A stretch of DNA of 64,000 bases from Aeromonas veronii (GTDB lineage: Bacteria; Pseudomonadota; Gammaproteobacteria; Enterobacterales; Aeromonadaceae). This document shows, in pieces, positions 41,129 to 49,321 of this stretch. A program made the position numbers and the translations under genes. The notes beneath the pieces are model-generated. The model searched no databases, was not told the DNA's origin, and worked only from the letters and a program-made list of their open reading frames with translations. Positions within the stretch are counted from its first letter, which is position 1. Every line of letters begins with the position of its first letter. The DNA lies in the NCBI GenBank assembly GCA_041319085.1, contig CP101033.1, positions 1,018,501-1,082,500 of the forward strand, given 5' to 3'.

Positions 41129-42558
41129 CAATGCTGATCAGTTAAGGATCCATTGACCGATCCTTCTGCTGTAGGACAATCCGGAACCAATCACTGGTTC
41201 CGGATTTTTTTATGTCTATTGCAAACGACCTGAGCGATGTTGTTGAGACATCTGGCGACATGCTGGCTCGGCTGGCAATTTTTGCCGACCATATTCCCGA
41301 CGAATGGATTACTGCCGCAGCCGCCTTGTCTGAAAAGGCCACTATCCGCCGACGCCGCTTACCTTCTGATATGGTCTTGTGGCTCGTCGTGGGGATGGCC
41401 TTTTTCCGTAATGAGCCCATCTCCGAGGTCGCTCGGCGCCTCAATATCTGTGCAGAAGGGTTGGCCAATGACGCCTTGCTCGCGGACAGTGCCCTGTCTC
41501 AAGCCCGTCAGCGACTCGGCAAACAGCCGCTCGAGTGGCTGTTCAAGCAGTGTGCCGATGTGTGGGGACGGGAACGTTATCCTGAAGACCAGTGGCACGG
41601 TTTACAGGTCTTTGCCATCGATGGAGCCCTGTTTCGTACCCAGGATATGCCTGAACTCAGGGCGCATTTCGGTTCGGGTAACACGTCAACCAACCGGCAG
41701 ACACCCTATCCAATGCTGCGGCTGGTCACGCTGATGAATGTCCGCTCGCATGTCATTGCCAACGCGGCCATCAGCCCGTATCGCAAAGGGGAAATCCCCC
41801 TGGCCAGTGAGTTCATTCACTCATTGCCGGACAAGTCGGTGACCCTGCTGGATAAAGGTTTCTTCGGTGCCGACCTGTTGCTACGAATTCAGGCCGAAGA
41901 CACCGACCGTCACTGGCTCATCCCGGAACGCAAGGGGTTGGTATACACGGAACTTGAGCGCTATGGCGACGGTGACCGTCTGTTGCAAATGACGGTCTCG
42001 CCTCAGGCTCGCAAGAAAAACCCCGAGTTACCGACGCACTGGCAAGTTCGCGCAGTGACCTACGAGGTGGCAGGCAAGGAGAAAACGGTCTTTACCTCCC
42101 TGCCCGTAACCCGATTCAGCGCAGCGCAGGTGGCGACCCTGTACCACGAGCGCTGGGAAATCGAGTTGGGATACCGGGATATCAAAAGTGCGATGCAGCA
42201 CAACGCCATCACACTGAGAAGCAAGAAAGTGGACTTGGTTTATCAGGAACTGTGGGGTTTGCTGCTTGGATACAATCTGGTCAGGCGGGAGGCGAGCCAG
42301 GCCGCCGTAGCTCATCAGCGAGCGCCCAATGAGGTGAGCTTCAAGTTTGCCTGTCAGTTCATCGCGAACCAGATGGCAGTGATGGCGGGCGCGATATCGC
42401 CAGCCCATACCCCACGGAGGTTGGCGGAGTTGCGGGGGAGCATAGGCGTCATGTTCATAGAAAAACGCCCCAGGCCATCGAGACCCAGGGCGGTGAAGAT
42501 ATCAAAGACCCGCTTTCCGGTAGATCGCAATGCGGCTCCGCTTAAGTGAACAGCATTG
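41129..42558 (+). mobile_element. complete IS4-family insertion sequence
   Basis: A 1430-bp element bounded by imperfect inverted repeats: CAATGCTGATCAGTTAAG on the left and CAATGCTGTTCACTTAAG read inward from the right (16 of 18 identical), with an intact transposase and 11-bp target duplications. Removing the element and one duplication restores AAACCCCGC-CGAA-GCGGGGTTT, a rho-independent terminator that once followed yccA. Intact ends, open frame and perfect duplications indicate recent insertion. Confidence 0.9.
41212..42549 (+). CDS. IS4-family transposase
   Basis: 445-residue DDE transposase closely resembling the IS4 type enzyme in layout. The N-terminal domain (RRRRLPSDMVLWLVVGMAFF) is followed by catalytic Asp in VFAIDGALFRTQD, the second Asp in TLLDKGFFGADLL, and the Y-R-E signature HERWEIELGYRDIKSAMQ with the catalytic Glu. 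There are no frameshifts, and the stop codon lies within the right inverted repeat. It is probably active. Confidence 0.92.
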   Translation: MSIANDLSDVVETSGDMLARLAIFADHIPDEWITAAAALSEKATIRRRRLPSDMVLWLVVGMAFFRNEPISEVARRLNICAEGLANDALLADSALSQARQRLGKQPLEWLFKQCADVWGRERYPEDQWHGLQVFAIDGALFRTQDMPELRAHFGSGNTSTNRQTPYPMLRLVTLMNVRSHVIANAAISPYRKGEIPLASEFIHSLPDKSVTLLDKGFFGADLLLRIQAEDTDRHWLIPERKGLVYTELERYGDGDRLLQMTVSPQARKKNPELPTHWQVRAVTYEVAGKEKTVFTSLPVTRFSAAQVATLYHERWEIELGYRDIKSAMQHNAITLRSKKVDLVYQELWGLLLGYNLVRREASQAAVAHQRAPNEVSFKFACQFIANQMAVMAGAISPAHTPRRLAELRGSIGVMFIEKRPRPSRPRAVKISKTRFPVDRNAAPLK

Positions 42559-42569
42559 CCGCCGAAGCG
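42559..42569 (+). repeat. IS4-element target duplication, right copy
   Basis: Exact copy of CCGCCGAAGCG seen at 41118-41128. It is followed by GGGTTTCTG, the distal arm of the interrupted yccA terminator. Confidence 0.85.
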
Positions 42570-42579
42570 GGGTTTCTGA

Positions 42580-43236
42580 TTAGTTGCGGTTGCCGCCAAG
42601 CAGGCTCAGCAGGCTCAGGAAGATGTTGTAGATAGAGACATACAGGGTGACGGTAGCGGAGATGTAGTTGGTCTCGCCGCCGCGCACGATCTGCTGGGTC
42701 GTCAGCAGAATGGCACCGGAGGAGAACAGCATGAACATGGCGGACAGCGCCAGGTTCAGGGCGCTCATCTGCAGGAAGATGTTGGCCACCATGGCGACCA
42801 GCAGTACCCAGAAACCGACGAACAGCATGCCGCCGATGAAAGAGAGGTCACGCTTGGTGGTCAGGGCATAGGCCGACAGACCGAAGAAGGTGAGCGCGGT
42901 GCCGCCAAGGGCAGTCATCACGATCTCGCCACCACCATTGTTCATGTACATGTTGATGATGGGGCCCAGGCTATAGCCCAGCAGACCGGTCAAGGCGAAG
43001 GTGAAGACCAGCCCCATGCCGTTATTCTGATTTTTCTGAGTCAGGAACATCAGACCGTAGACGCCGATCAGGAACACGGCCCAGTGCAGCGGCGGCATGT
43101 TCATCACGGTAGCGATCCCCGCTACCACGGCAGAGAAGCCCAGAGTGAGGGAGAGCAGCATATAGGTGTTACGCAGCACCTTGTTGGTATCGCGTACGGC
43201 ACTTTGGGTGCCAGTGTAGATAGAACGGGTATCCAT
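42580..43236 (-). CDS. yccA: Bax inhibitor-1 family protein YccA
   Basis: Inner-membrane protein that in E. coli is a substrate and modulator of the FtsH protease. The 218-residue product (E. coli 219) has seven hydrophobic segments and the conserved TLTLGFSAVVAGIATVMN and NMYMNNGGGEIVMTALGGTA blocks. ATG 43236 follows AGAGGACACC; upstream codons are not conserved. The gene next to it is tRNA-Ser, matching the E. coli yccA-serT order. Its terminator is disrupted by the IS4-family element. Confidence 0.93.
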   Translation of the reverse strand: MDTRSIYTGTQSAVRDTNKVLRNTYMLLSLTLGFSAVVAGIATVMNMPPLHWAVFLIGVYGLMFLTQKNQNNGMGLVFTFALTGLLGYSLGPIINMYMNNGGGEIVMTALGGTALTFFGLSAYALTTKRDLSFIGGMLFVGFWVLLVAMVANIFLQMSALNLALSAMFMLFSSGAILLTTQQIVRGGETNYISATVTLYVSIYNIFLSLLSLLGGNRN

Positions 43237-43445
43237 CTTGGGTGTCCTCTTGATGTCCGGGTGAGACGGCGAGCGGCCGCCTCGTGATCGCTGTTTGTTA
43301 CTGCATGTAATAGGCATTGTATGTAGAACAAATAGGGATGACGAGGAACAATTTCAAGCCACCGGCCATTTTGCTCCCGCACACTATCCCACAGGAAATA
43401 TGTATTGCATATGAACAAGGGCTTAGCGTAGTATGCACGCCGTTC

Positions 43446-43533
43446 GGAGGGGTGGCAGAGCGGCTGAATGCACCGGTCTTGAAAACCGGCGATGGGCGAC
43501 CATCCGTGGGTTCAAATCCCACCTCCTCCGCCA
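43446..43533 (+). tRNA. tRNA-Ser (anticodon UGA)
   Basis: Class II tRNA with a long variable arm. The acceptor 5' arm GGAGGGG pairs with CTCCTCC before the encoded GCCA end. The anticodon loop CTTGAAA carries TGA, the T-arm is GTGGG-TTCAAAT-CCCAC, and the variable arm lies between GCGATGGGC and the T-arm. The 88-nt length is typical of tRNA-Ser. Confidence 0.96.
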
Positions 43534-43547
43534 TATTCAAAGAGAAA

Positions 43548-43579
43548 GCCCAAGCGGTCACCCGCTTGGGCTTTTTCGT
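43548..43579 (+). terminator. tRNA-Ser terminator
   Basis: AGCCCAAGCGG pairs with CCGCTTGGGCT around TCAC, followed by TTTTCG. Confidence 0.9.
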
Positions 43580-43612
43580 TTCTGGCATTTTAACTGACAT
43601 GTCACATGGACG

Positions 43613-43650
43613 ATAAAAATGGCTCGGGTTGTCCCAGAGCCATTTTCAAC
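43613..43650 (-). terminator. exe operon terminator
   Basis: On the minus strand AAAATGGCTC pairs with GAGCCATTTT, extended by an inner GGG/CCC, and ends in TTTTTAT. It follows the exeN stop. Confidence 0.85.
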
Positions 43651-43662
43651 TTGAATGATGGC

Positions 43663-44430
43663 TTAGATCCGCCCCTGATAGCGCAGGGGGAAGCGGCCCT
43701 GACTGTCGGGCTGGCCGAGGAAGGGGAGCCCTTGCTGCATCTGTGGCGGCAGTTCGGGGCCCGGTTTCAGGGTGCCCTGGAACAGGTATTGGCCATTAGG
43801 TTGCAGCTCGAGGCGACCCATGGTCTGCACCGCATCGGAGCCCTGCTTGAGTTCGGCCACCAGTTTGGAGTCGAGGCAGGTGAGCTTCAGCTCGGGGTCG
43901 GCCAGATCCAGCTTGCCCGCCGGGGTATCGGCGCTGGCGTTGTACCAGTCGAGGTTGCCGTAGAGGTTGTCACACCAGGGGTTGCCCTGGGCAAACTGCT
44001 CCACTTTGAGCTGCAGCTGGCCGCTGACGGTGAACGGGATCGGCAGGCGCATCGGCACCCGGCTCAGCAACCAGGGGGCGGGGGCGTTGAGGGTCAGATC
44101 CCGGCCGAAGGCGGCGCCATTCCAGCCGACAACGCCCTGACCGTTGAGGCCGTTGCGATCGCCAAAGCGAATGGCCACTTCGGGGGCGAAGCGCAGCAGC
44201 GACCAGCCGTTGAGATCCCAGCGCAGCTGGTTCACCGATTCGCTGGCATATTGCAGTCGGGCAATCTGGCCACTCCAGAGCGTGCCGCTCACCCCTTCCA
44301 GTTTCAGCAGGTTGGCAATGTTGGCAGGCAGCGGCAGATGGCGAGCCACTAGCGCTGCAGGCAGGGTGGCCAGCAGGAAGACCAGATAGGCTGCCAGAAA
44401 CAGGCTGGCAATCAGGATGCGTTTTTTCAT
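43663..44430 (-). CDS. exeN: type II secretion protein ExeN (GspN)
   Basis: Last gene of the exe operon, 255 residues: an N-terminal inner-membrane anchor (RILIASLFLAAYLVFLLATL) and a periplasmic beta-rich domain. GspN is present in only some T2SS loci and is often dispensable. The start ATG overlaps the stop of a 34-codon mini-ORF (ATGA). Confidence 0.9.
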   Translation of the reverse strand: MKKRILIASLFLAAYLVFLLATLPAALVARHLPLPANIANLLKLEGVSGTLWSGQIARLQYASESVNQLRWDLNGWSLLRFAPEVAIRFGDRNGLNGQGVVGWNGAAFGRDLTLNAPAPWLLSRVPMRLPIPFTVSGQLQLKVEQFAQGNPWCDNLYGNLDWYNASADTPAGKLDLADPELKLTCLDSKLVAELKQGSDAVQTMGRLELQPNGQYLFQGTLKPGPELPPQMQQGLPFLGQPDSQGRFPLRYQGRI

Positions 44431-44531
44431 AGGAAACGACTCAACTGCAAGAGAGAAACCCGGCCCGGCGCACTGGCTACATGGCGGTGAGAGAGCTGCA
44501 ACCGGCGGGGAGTGACGATGGGATGTTTCAT
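44427..44531 (-). CDS. 34-residue mini-ORF at the exeM-exeN junction
   Basis: Starts at an ATG overlapping the exeM stop (ATGA) and ends in a TGA overlapping the exeN start (ATGA). Its sequence carries two repeats of the exeM C-terminus: RRLQLSH near its middle and LLQLSRFL at its end, compared with RRLQLSRPQ of ExeM. It therefore arose by local duplication of the exeM 3' end and exeN start. If translated it couples exeM to exeN. Confidence 0.4.
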   Translation of the reverse strand: MKHPIVTPRRLQLSHRHVASAPGRVSLLQLSRFL

Positions 44532-45019
44532 TGAGGACGACTCAACTGCAAACGTCTGACCTTGACCAGACCCGGGGCCAGGTCCTCGCGGGCGATCTCG
44601 ATGATTTGAACCTGAATGCCGTGCTGCTCCACCAGAGTGGAGAGCCAGAGCAGCAAGTCATCGAACTGGACCGTGTCGATCCACACTTGCAGCTCCTGCG
44701 CCTGGGGTTGCAGCCGGGCAATCTTGATCTTGTGATTGAAGGCGGTGCGGTTGACCACCCCTTCCAGGGTGCCGCTGGTGTCGATCTGGCGCCCCGCGCC
44801 ACCCTGCATGGCCAGCACCTCTTCGCCCTTCTCCTTGAGCCAGGCGAGGGTCTGCTGCTGGTTCTGCACCTGCCGCTCCCGCTCGGCAATGCGATTATTG
44901 ATCGGTTGCCAGACGCTCCAGTAGAAGAGACCGACCAGCAACAGGGCGCCACCCGCGACCACCAGCCGCTGTTCCCGTGCGGTGATGCCGTGCCACCAGC
45001 TCTGCAATTTTTCCATCAT
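44528..45019 (-). CDS. exeM: type II secretion protein ExeM (GspM)
   Basis: Bitopic inner-membrane platform protein, 163 residues. One membrane helix lies near residues 20-36 ([19 protein letters not shown]), followed by a coiled-coil segment and a small periplasmic ferredoxin-like domain. It pairs with ExeL, whose stop overlaps this start by 4 bp (ATGA). Confidence 0.93.
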   Translation of the reverse strand: MMEKLQSWWHGITAREQRLVVAGGALLLVGLFYWSVWQPINNRIAERERQVQNQQQTLAWLKEKGEEVLAMQGGAGRQIDTSGTLEGVVNRTAFNHKIKIARLQPQAQELQVWIDTVQFDDLLLWLSTLVEQHGIQVQIIEIAREDLAPGLVKVRRLQLSRPQ

Positions 45020-46200
45020 GATGATTTACCCTTGAGCACCAGTGCACCCTCTACCTTGCCCTCGGTGCTGCGCACCTCGCCTTGCTGTACCTCGAATTGC
45101 TTGCCTGCCAGCTCGCGGAACCGCTCGATCTCGGCAAAGCCGGGGGCGGTTACCTGCAGCCGCAGCTCGCGGCGACTGGCATCAAAGCGCATCACCTGCG
45201 GTTTCAGACCGGGGACTTCGGCAAAGGTGGGGGCCAGCTCGGTGAGCATCAGCAGCACGCCGTTTTGCGGGGCCTGTCCCATCTGTTGCAGGTGCTGGTT
45301 CATCTGGCTGCGCACATTCACGATGCGGCTCTCGCCCGGGAAGATGCGGGTATAGACGGCACGGATCTCCGCTTTCAGCGCCTTGTCCTGCTCGGTGAGC
45401 TGATAGAGCTGCACGCCGCGCTGGCCGAGGGCCACCAGCAGCAACAGACCCGCAGTGATGGCTACCTTGCGCCACTGCAACCAGTAGCGGGCATATTCGG
45501 TTTGCGGCCGGTAGGGGCCGGTCAGCAGGTTGGCGCGGCAGGTGAGGGCCCCTTTGGCCAGCAGCAGCATGGGCAGCTCGGGCTCCGCCGCCTGCCAGTT
45601 GGCGGCTGCAATGGCGGGCACCGGAGTGTGGCTGTGGATGGTGACCGGCTCGGCTTCGGTTGCCAGCAAGATAGCCAGCAGCGGTTCGTCGGCAACGATC
45701 CCCTGACAGGGGCCCTGGCGCACCAGCCATTCGCTGCCGAGTTGCAGCGCAGACCAGCCATCAGCGGCCTGTGGCAGCGCCAGCACATCGGGCAGCAGTT
45801 GCAGACTCTTGAGGCCAGCGGCATCGAGCCAGCCGAGCCACTCGGCCATCTTCTGCCGATCCACCGCCATCAGATCCACCTGCTGGCCGTCGTGGGCCAG
45901 CACCACCAGATGGAGCTCGTCTACGTCGGAGGCGATCTGCTCCTCCAGCAGGTAGGGGAGGGCTGCTGCCGACTGGCGGTTGTAGCGACCCGGCAGGGTG
46001 ACGCGCCGGAAGATCAGATCGCTGCCCGGCACCAGCGTGACCACGGGGCGGCCACCGGCCCGCTCCTGCAGCTCGCCCAGGGCATTGGCCGAGGGCAGGG
46101 TGCCGGAGGCGATGATCTCCTGCTCCTGACCGGACCAGACCAGCCAGGCCACGGGTTGTTGTTTATTGGTCCCCAGTCGGATGACCAGACTTTCGCTCAC
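45016..46200 (-). CDS. exeL: type II secretion protein ExeL (GspL)
   Basis: Platform protein of 394 residues with an actin-like cytoplasmic domain (about 1-245) that recruits the ExeE ATPase, one membrane helix near 250-266 ([18 protein letters not shown]), and a periplasmic domain binding ExeM. The start codon is GTG behind GGAGAGAG. The gap of about 120 bp to exeK is larger than elsewhere in the operon. Confidence 0.94.
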   Translation of the reverse strand: MSESLVIRLGTNKQQPVAWLVWSGQEQEIIASGTLPSANALGELQERAGGRPVVTLVPGSDLIFRRVTLPGRYNRQSAAALPYLLEEQIASDVDELHLVVLAHDGQQVDLMAVDRQKMAEWLGWLDAAGLKSLQLLPDVLALPQAADGWSALQLGSEWLVRQGPCQGIVADEPLLAILLATEAEPVTIHSHTPVPAIAAANWQAAEPELPMLLLAKGALTCRANLLTGPYRPQTEYARYWLQWRKVAITAGLLLLVALGQRGVQLYQLTEQDKALKAEIRAVYTRIFPGESRIVNVRSQMNQHLQQMGQAPQNGVLLMLTELAPTFAEVPGLKPQVMRFDASRRELRLQVTAPGFAEIERFRELAGKQFEVQQGEVRSTEGKVEGALVLKGKSS

Positions 46201-46322
46201 GCATCTCTCTCCTGCGATACCGGTTTGCGCAGGGCGTTATGCGCCCTGGCCACTGGTGCGCAGCCCGCAGGCTGCATCCAACATCTCTCGTACCCGCGGG
46301 CGAGTGCCTGCAGGTGCGCTGT
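46201..46322 (-). other. exeK-exeL gap with hairpin
   Basis: AGGGCG and CGCCCT arms around TTATG form a hairpin near 46233-46249. A short 15-codon frame starts at an ATG whose upstream GGTACGAGAG resembles the exeL GGTATCGCAGGAGAGAG leader, possibly a decayed duplication. Confidence 0.35.
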
Positions 46323-47324
46323 TTATTCGGCGCCGCTACTGAGGCGGCGCAGCATGACCAGTTTATTGTCCTTGCCCCGCTGGAACAGGGTCTCGAGCCA
46401 GGCCCGGTTATCGCCGACTTCCGCCACCATGCGGGCTTCGAAGAAGTCGCTTTTCACTACCAGCGCCTCTTTCAATCCTTTGACCGTATCGGGCGGAGCG
46501 AGCATGTCCGTCATCAGCTTGCTCTCTTTCCACCCCTTCTGCGGTCGCTCGTTCAATATCCGTTTGGCATCATCCAGCCCTATTTTGCCCAGATAGAGGG
46601 CGACCAGCAGCTCGGGGCTGTCGGGCGCCAGAGTATTGATATTGATTTTCAACTTGTCGCTCGGCAGGGCGCAGACGTAGGGGGCCAGTCTGGCATAGAC
46701 CCTGGCCGTCACCCCGCGCACCGCCCGCAGCTCATCCTTGCCCAGCATCCACTGATTGGCGGTGAGGTAGGGTGGCTTGAGCCCCTCGTAATAGGCGTCC
46801 TCTGCGCCAAGGCTGGAGACCAGCACCGTATCCTTGTCAGTCCAGTCACGGATGGCATCGGTGAGCTGGGCCGCCTCGTAATCATCCATCGCCAGTTGCT
46901 TGAGCAGTTCGCGAAACACCTGCACCGGATAGGGTTGCTGTTCCAACTCCTCGCCGCTCCCCGCCTTGGAGGCCACGCTCAGGCTGTTGAGGTTGAAGCA
47001 GGATTGCAGGTCGGTCACCTCGCCCTTGAGCTGGCCATCGTCCACCGGAAACACCGTATTTTTGCGGGCCCAGTTCTGGCTGAGATTGACCACCTCGGGG
47101 TTGTCCTTGAAATCCTGTGTCAGCACCTTGCTCACCAGCGCTTCTGCCGAGAGGGCATACCACCACGCCTGTTTGCCGGTGGTGATGTTGGCGGTGCGGC
47201 GCAGCTCAAGCTGCAGGCGGCCGCTCATGTTGCTGGCGATGATCACCATCACCGAGAGGATCAGCAGCACCATCAGCAGCGCCATGCCGCGCTGGCGACC
47301 GGGAGCGGCGAGATTAGCCCGCAT
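46323..47324 (-). CDS. exeK: minor pseudopilin ExeK (GspK)
   Basis: Large minor pseudopilin forming the pseudopilus tip with ExeI and ExeJ. The 333-residue precursor [13 protein letters not shown] is cleaved before [14 protein letters not shown]. Glu at mature position 5 is missing, as is usual for GspK. The helical insertion domain follows, with two cysteines. ATG 47324 overlaps the exeJ stop by 11 bp; longer upstream frames are rejected. Confidence 0.93.
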   Translation of the reverse strand: MRANLAAPGRQRGMALLMVLLILSVMVIIASNMSGRLQLELRRTANITTGKQAWWYALSAEALVSKVLTQDFKDNPEVVNLSQNWARKNTVFPVDDGQLKGEVTDLQSCFNLNSLSVASKAGSGEELEQQPYPVQVFRELLKQLAMDDYEAAQLTDAIRDWTDKDTVLVSSLGAEDAYYEGLKPPYLTANQWMLGKDELRAVRGVTARVYARLAPYVCALPSDKLKININTLAPDSPELLVALYLGKIGLDDAKRILNERPQKGWKESKLMTDMLAPPDTVKGLKEALVVKSDFFEARMVAEVGDNRAWLETLFQRGKDNKLVMLRRLSSGAE

Positions 47325-48159
47325 TGGCGCTACCCCCGTTCTGGCTGTCACCATTACCGCCGCTGGTATTGTTGTTGCCGCCATTGTTCCCATTATTGCT
47401 GTCGCTGCCACCCCCTTGGTCGGGGTTGCTGCTCTGGCTGTTCTCTTCGGCGCGCTGGCCACCGGCACCAATCAGGAACTGACGGCGAATGGTGCCGTAA
47501 TCTTCCAGATCCAGCTCCACTGCCAGCCCATGGGGCAGCACGCTGCGCTGGGTCCACTCCTCCTTCCAGTTACCCTTGTCGAAGAAGTAGAGGCGAAACG
47601 CCGTGACCCCCGCCAGCACCGGCTGGATGCGCGGTTCGGTGCCGATCACCGGATCCGGATAGAGGTAGCTCAGGCGCTCAAGCTTCTGATCCTTGAGGCG
47701 CCAGCCGACCCGCTGCAGATGGGAGCGGGGCAGCATGCCGTCCGGGTTGAGCCAGCCGCTGCGCATAAAGGCCATGCCCCAGTCATCGCTCTGTTGGCCG
47801 AAACGGGAGGCCGCCAGCAGCACCTTGTTGTTCTCCCCCTCGATGCGGCCACTGCGCGGCACCATCTGGGTGACGTCTCGCTCCAGCAGGGTGAAGGCGA
47901 GTTGCAGTTCGTTGAGGCGGGCCTCCTTGCGCTTGGCCACCTCGTCGCTGGTGAGCACCCCCTGCAGCACCTGATAGGCACCCATGCTGAGGCTGGCGAA
48001 GATGGCGATCGCCACCAGCATCTCCAGTAGGGTAAAACCGCGCTGACGAGCTGGCCGAGCATGCGGCAAGCGAATTGACGATCGCTCTCTCGGCGTCTCG
48101 AGCAGGGTGAAACCGGCGTGACGGACGGGGCGAGGCGTGCGGGCAACGTGCTGGGTCAT
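47314..48159 (-). CDS. exeJ: minor pseudopilin ExeJ (GspJ) with duplicated prepilin motif
   Basis: 281-residue minor pseudopilin. The prepilin peptidase signal occurs twice in frame, 25 residues apart: AGFTLLE (Gly16) and [16 protein letters not shown] (Gly41). Only the second is followed by the hydrophobic helix, so cleavage after Gly41 is expected, giving an unusually long leader. The intervening stretch is Arg-rich ([18 protein letters not shown]). The C-terminus is a low-complexity Asn/Gly/Ser tail of about 35 residues. The start overlaps the exeI stop (ATGA). Confidence 0.92.
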   Translation of the reverse strand: MTQHVARTPRPVRHAGFTLLETPRERSSIRLPHARPARQRGFTLLEMLVAIAIFASLSMGAYQVLQGVLTSDEVAKRKEARLNELQLAFTLLERDVTQMVPRSGRIEGENNKVLLAASRFGQQSDDWGMAFMRSGWLNPDGMLPRSHLQRVGWRLKDQKLERLSYLYPDPVIGTEPRIQPVLAGVTAFRLYFFDKGNWKEEWTQRSVLPHGLAVELDLEDYGTIRRQFLIGAGGQRAEENSQSSNPDQGGGSDSNNGNNGGNNNTSGGNGDSQNGGSANAG

Positions 48160-48515
48160 CGGCTGATATAGGTCCGCATCATGGCGACCGGGTTCTCGGC
48201 CTTGGGCTCGGTACGCACTTCCATATCGAGCGCCCGGAAGTTGTTGTCAGCGGTGGCAACGCCGCGATAGCGCCAGTACCAAGTGCTGCCCGCCATCTGC
48301 TCATCCCCTTCCACCCAGCTGTCGCCGGGCCACTTGTTCTCGAGCTTCTGTTGCACCAGCTGGTTCTCCACCACCCAGGTGGCGAGTGTCTTCTGCTCCA
48401 GATAGTTGAGGGCCGAGAGGTGTTCGCTGGCGGTTTTCATTACCGCAAGCCCGGCGATGGCAAAGACCGCCAGCGCCACCATCACTTCGAGTAAGGTCAT
48501 GCCGCGGGCGTTCAT
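48156..48515 (-). CDS. exeI: minor pseudopilin ExeI (GspI)
   Basis: 119-residue pseudopilin from ATG 48515; leader MNARG cleaved before [20 protein letters not shown] with Glu5. The longer frame to 48545 lacks support. An AGGTG ribosome-binding site precedes the ATG and is part of a duplicated segment (see the mini-ORF at 48512-48601). Confidence 0.94.
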   Translation of the reverse strand: MNARGMTLLEVMVALAVFAIAGLAVMKTASEHLSALNYLEQKTLATWVVENQLVQQKLENKWPGDSWVEGDEQMAGSTWYWRYRGVATADNNFRALDMEVRTEPKAENPVAMMRTYISR

Positions 48516-48601
48516 CGTGCCACCTGTTGAGGGTGTGGTTGGCACAGCAGTAGCGCCACCATCACTCCTTTCTCAAACAACGTCATGCCGCGGGCGTTCA
48601 T
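48512..48601 (-). CDS. 29-residue mini-ORF duplicating the exeI start
   Basis: Begins [19 protein letters not shown], matching Exe[20 protein letters not shown]; the first 20 bases are identical to exeI. Its ATG overlaps the exeH stop (ATGA) and its TGA overlaps the exeI ATG (ATGA), so both junctions are coupled. Offset of the two copies is 86 bp. A short hydrophobic peptide with a prepilin-like leader would result if translated. Confidence 0.45.
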   Translation of the reverse strand: MNARGMTLFEKGVMVALLLCQPHPQQVAR

Positions 48602-49158
48602 TTGCTCACCTCTTCATCTTCATCGCCGGTGAGCTGGGTGAGGCGGCCGAACTCGTCCCCTTTGACGATGCGGGTGTAGCGGACATCCTCATCCTGCTGG
48701 GTGAAGGTGAGCACGAACGGGCTCAGCTCGCCTCCCGGGAAGATGAGCAACTGAGGAGTGCGCTCCTTCTCGTCGCGCTTCTGTTCGGTTTTCTCGTCGG
48801 AGTCCGGTTGCCAGCCAAAGCCTTCCAGCTCCAGTGTCAGCGTCATGTTCTCGGCCAGTTGCACCGGCCCCAGTTGCTTGTCGCCAGTCAGGGCCAGCCA
48901 CTTGCGATCCTTGGCCTGACGCTGCATAAACTGCCAGCCGTTATCCTCGATGCGAATGCCTACCAGCCGACCATCCATCACCGCATACTCCTGCGCCAGC
49001 TGCAGCGTCGCCATCAGACGACGCGCCTGCTTGTCCAGCTCCCGATCCCCTCTGGCGCCTCCCATGCTGAGGGTGACGGCGGTGGCCACCAGTCCCATCA
49101 ACATGGCGACCAGCAACACTTCCAGCAGAGTAAAACCGGCTTGGCGACTCTGTTTCAT
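48598..49158 (-). CDS. exeH: minor pseudopilin ExeH (GspH)
   Basis: 186-residue pseudopilin; leader MKQSRQAG cleaved before FTLLEVLLVAMLMGLVATAV with Glu5, then a beta-rich globular domain. The start codon overlaps the stop of the upstream mini-ORF (ATGA), and the stop overlaps the next mini-ORF start. Confidence 0.93.
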   Translation of the reverse strand: MKQSRQAGFTLLEVLLVAMLMGLVATAVTLSMGGARGDRELDKQARRLMATLQLAQEYAVMDGRLVGIRIEDNGWQFMQRQAKDRKWLALTGDKQLGPVQLAENMTLTLELEGFGWQPDSDEKTEQKRDEKERTPQLLIFPGGELSPFVLTFTQQDEDVRYTRIVKGDEFGRLTQLTGDEDEEVSK

Positions 49159-49274
49159 GGCGCCAGCCTCAACTGCATAGCGGTAGCCTCAAGCCGACCC
49201 ATCAACATGGCAACGAGCAGCACCTCCAGCAGGGTAAAGCCGGATTGGCGACGAGCAGATGGCGCAGCCCTCAT
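49155..49274 (-). CDS. 39-residue mini-ORF duplicating the exeH start
   Basis: Reads MRAAPSARRQSGFTLLEVLL then a VAMLMG continuation, after which it diverges and stops at a TGA overlapping the exeH ATG. It retains a full prepilin peptidase motif (Gly12) and the start of the N-terminal helix, but is truncated after about 15 hydrophobic residues. Copies are about 104 bp apart with strong nucleotide similarity on both sides of the motif. Confidence 0.45.
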   Translation of the reverse strand: MRAAPSARRQSGFTLLEVLLVAMLMGRLEATAMQLRLAP

Positions 49275-49318
49275 TCAGGCTGCTCCAGCAAGGCGGAGTG
49301 AATGCGCTGGCGGCACAT
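49271..49318 (-). other. 15-codon decayed copy upstream of the exeH mini-ORF
   Basis: MCRQRIHSALLEQPE then TGA, which overlaps the ATG of the next mini-ORF. RQRIHSALLE is reminiscent of RQAGFTLLE, so this may be an older duplicate. Evidence is weak because of its small size. Confidence 0.25.
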
Positions 49319-49321
49319 CAC

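Noticed and set aside
43446..43533. tRNA-Ser as an integration site
   Set aside because: No integrase gene and no duplicated tRNA 3' end were found on either side, so there is no sign of an integrated element.
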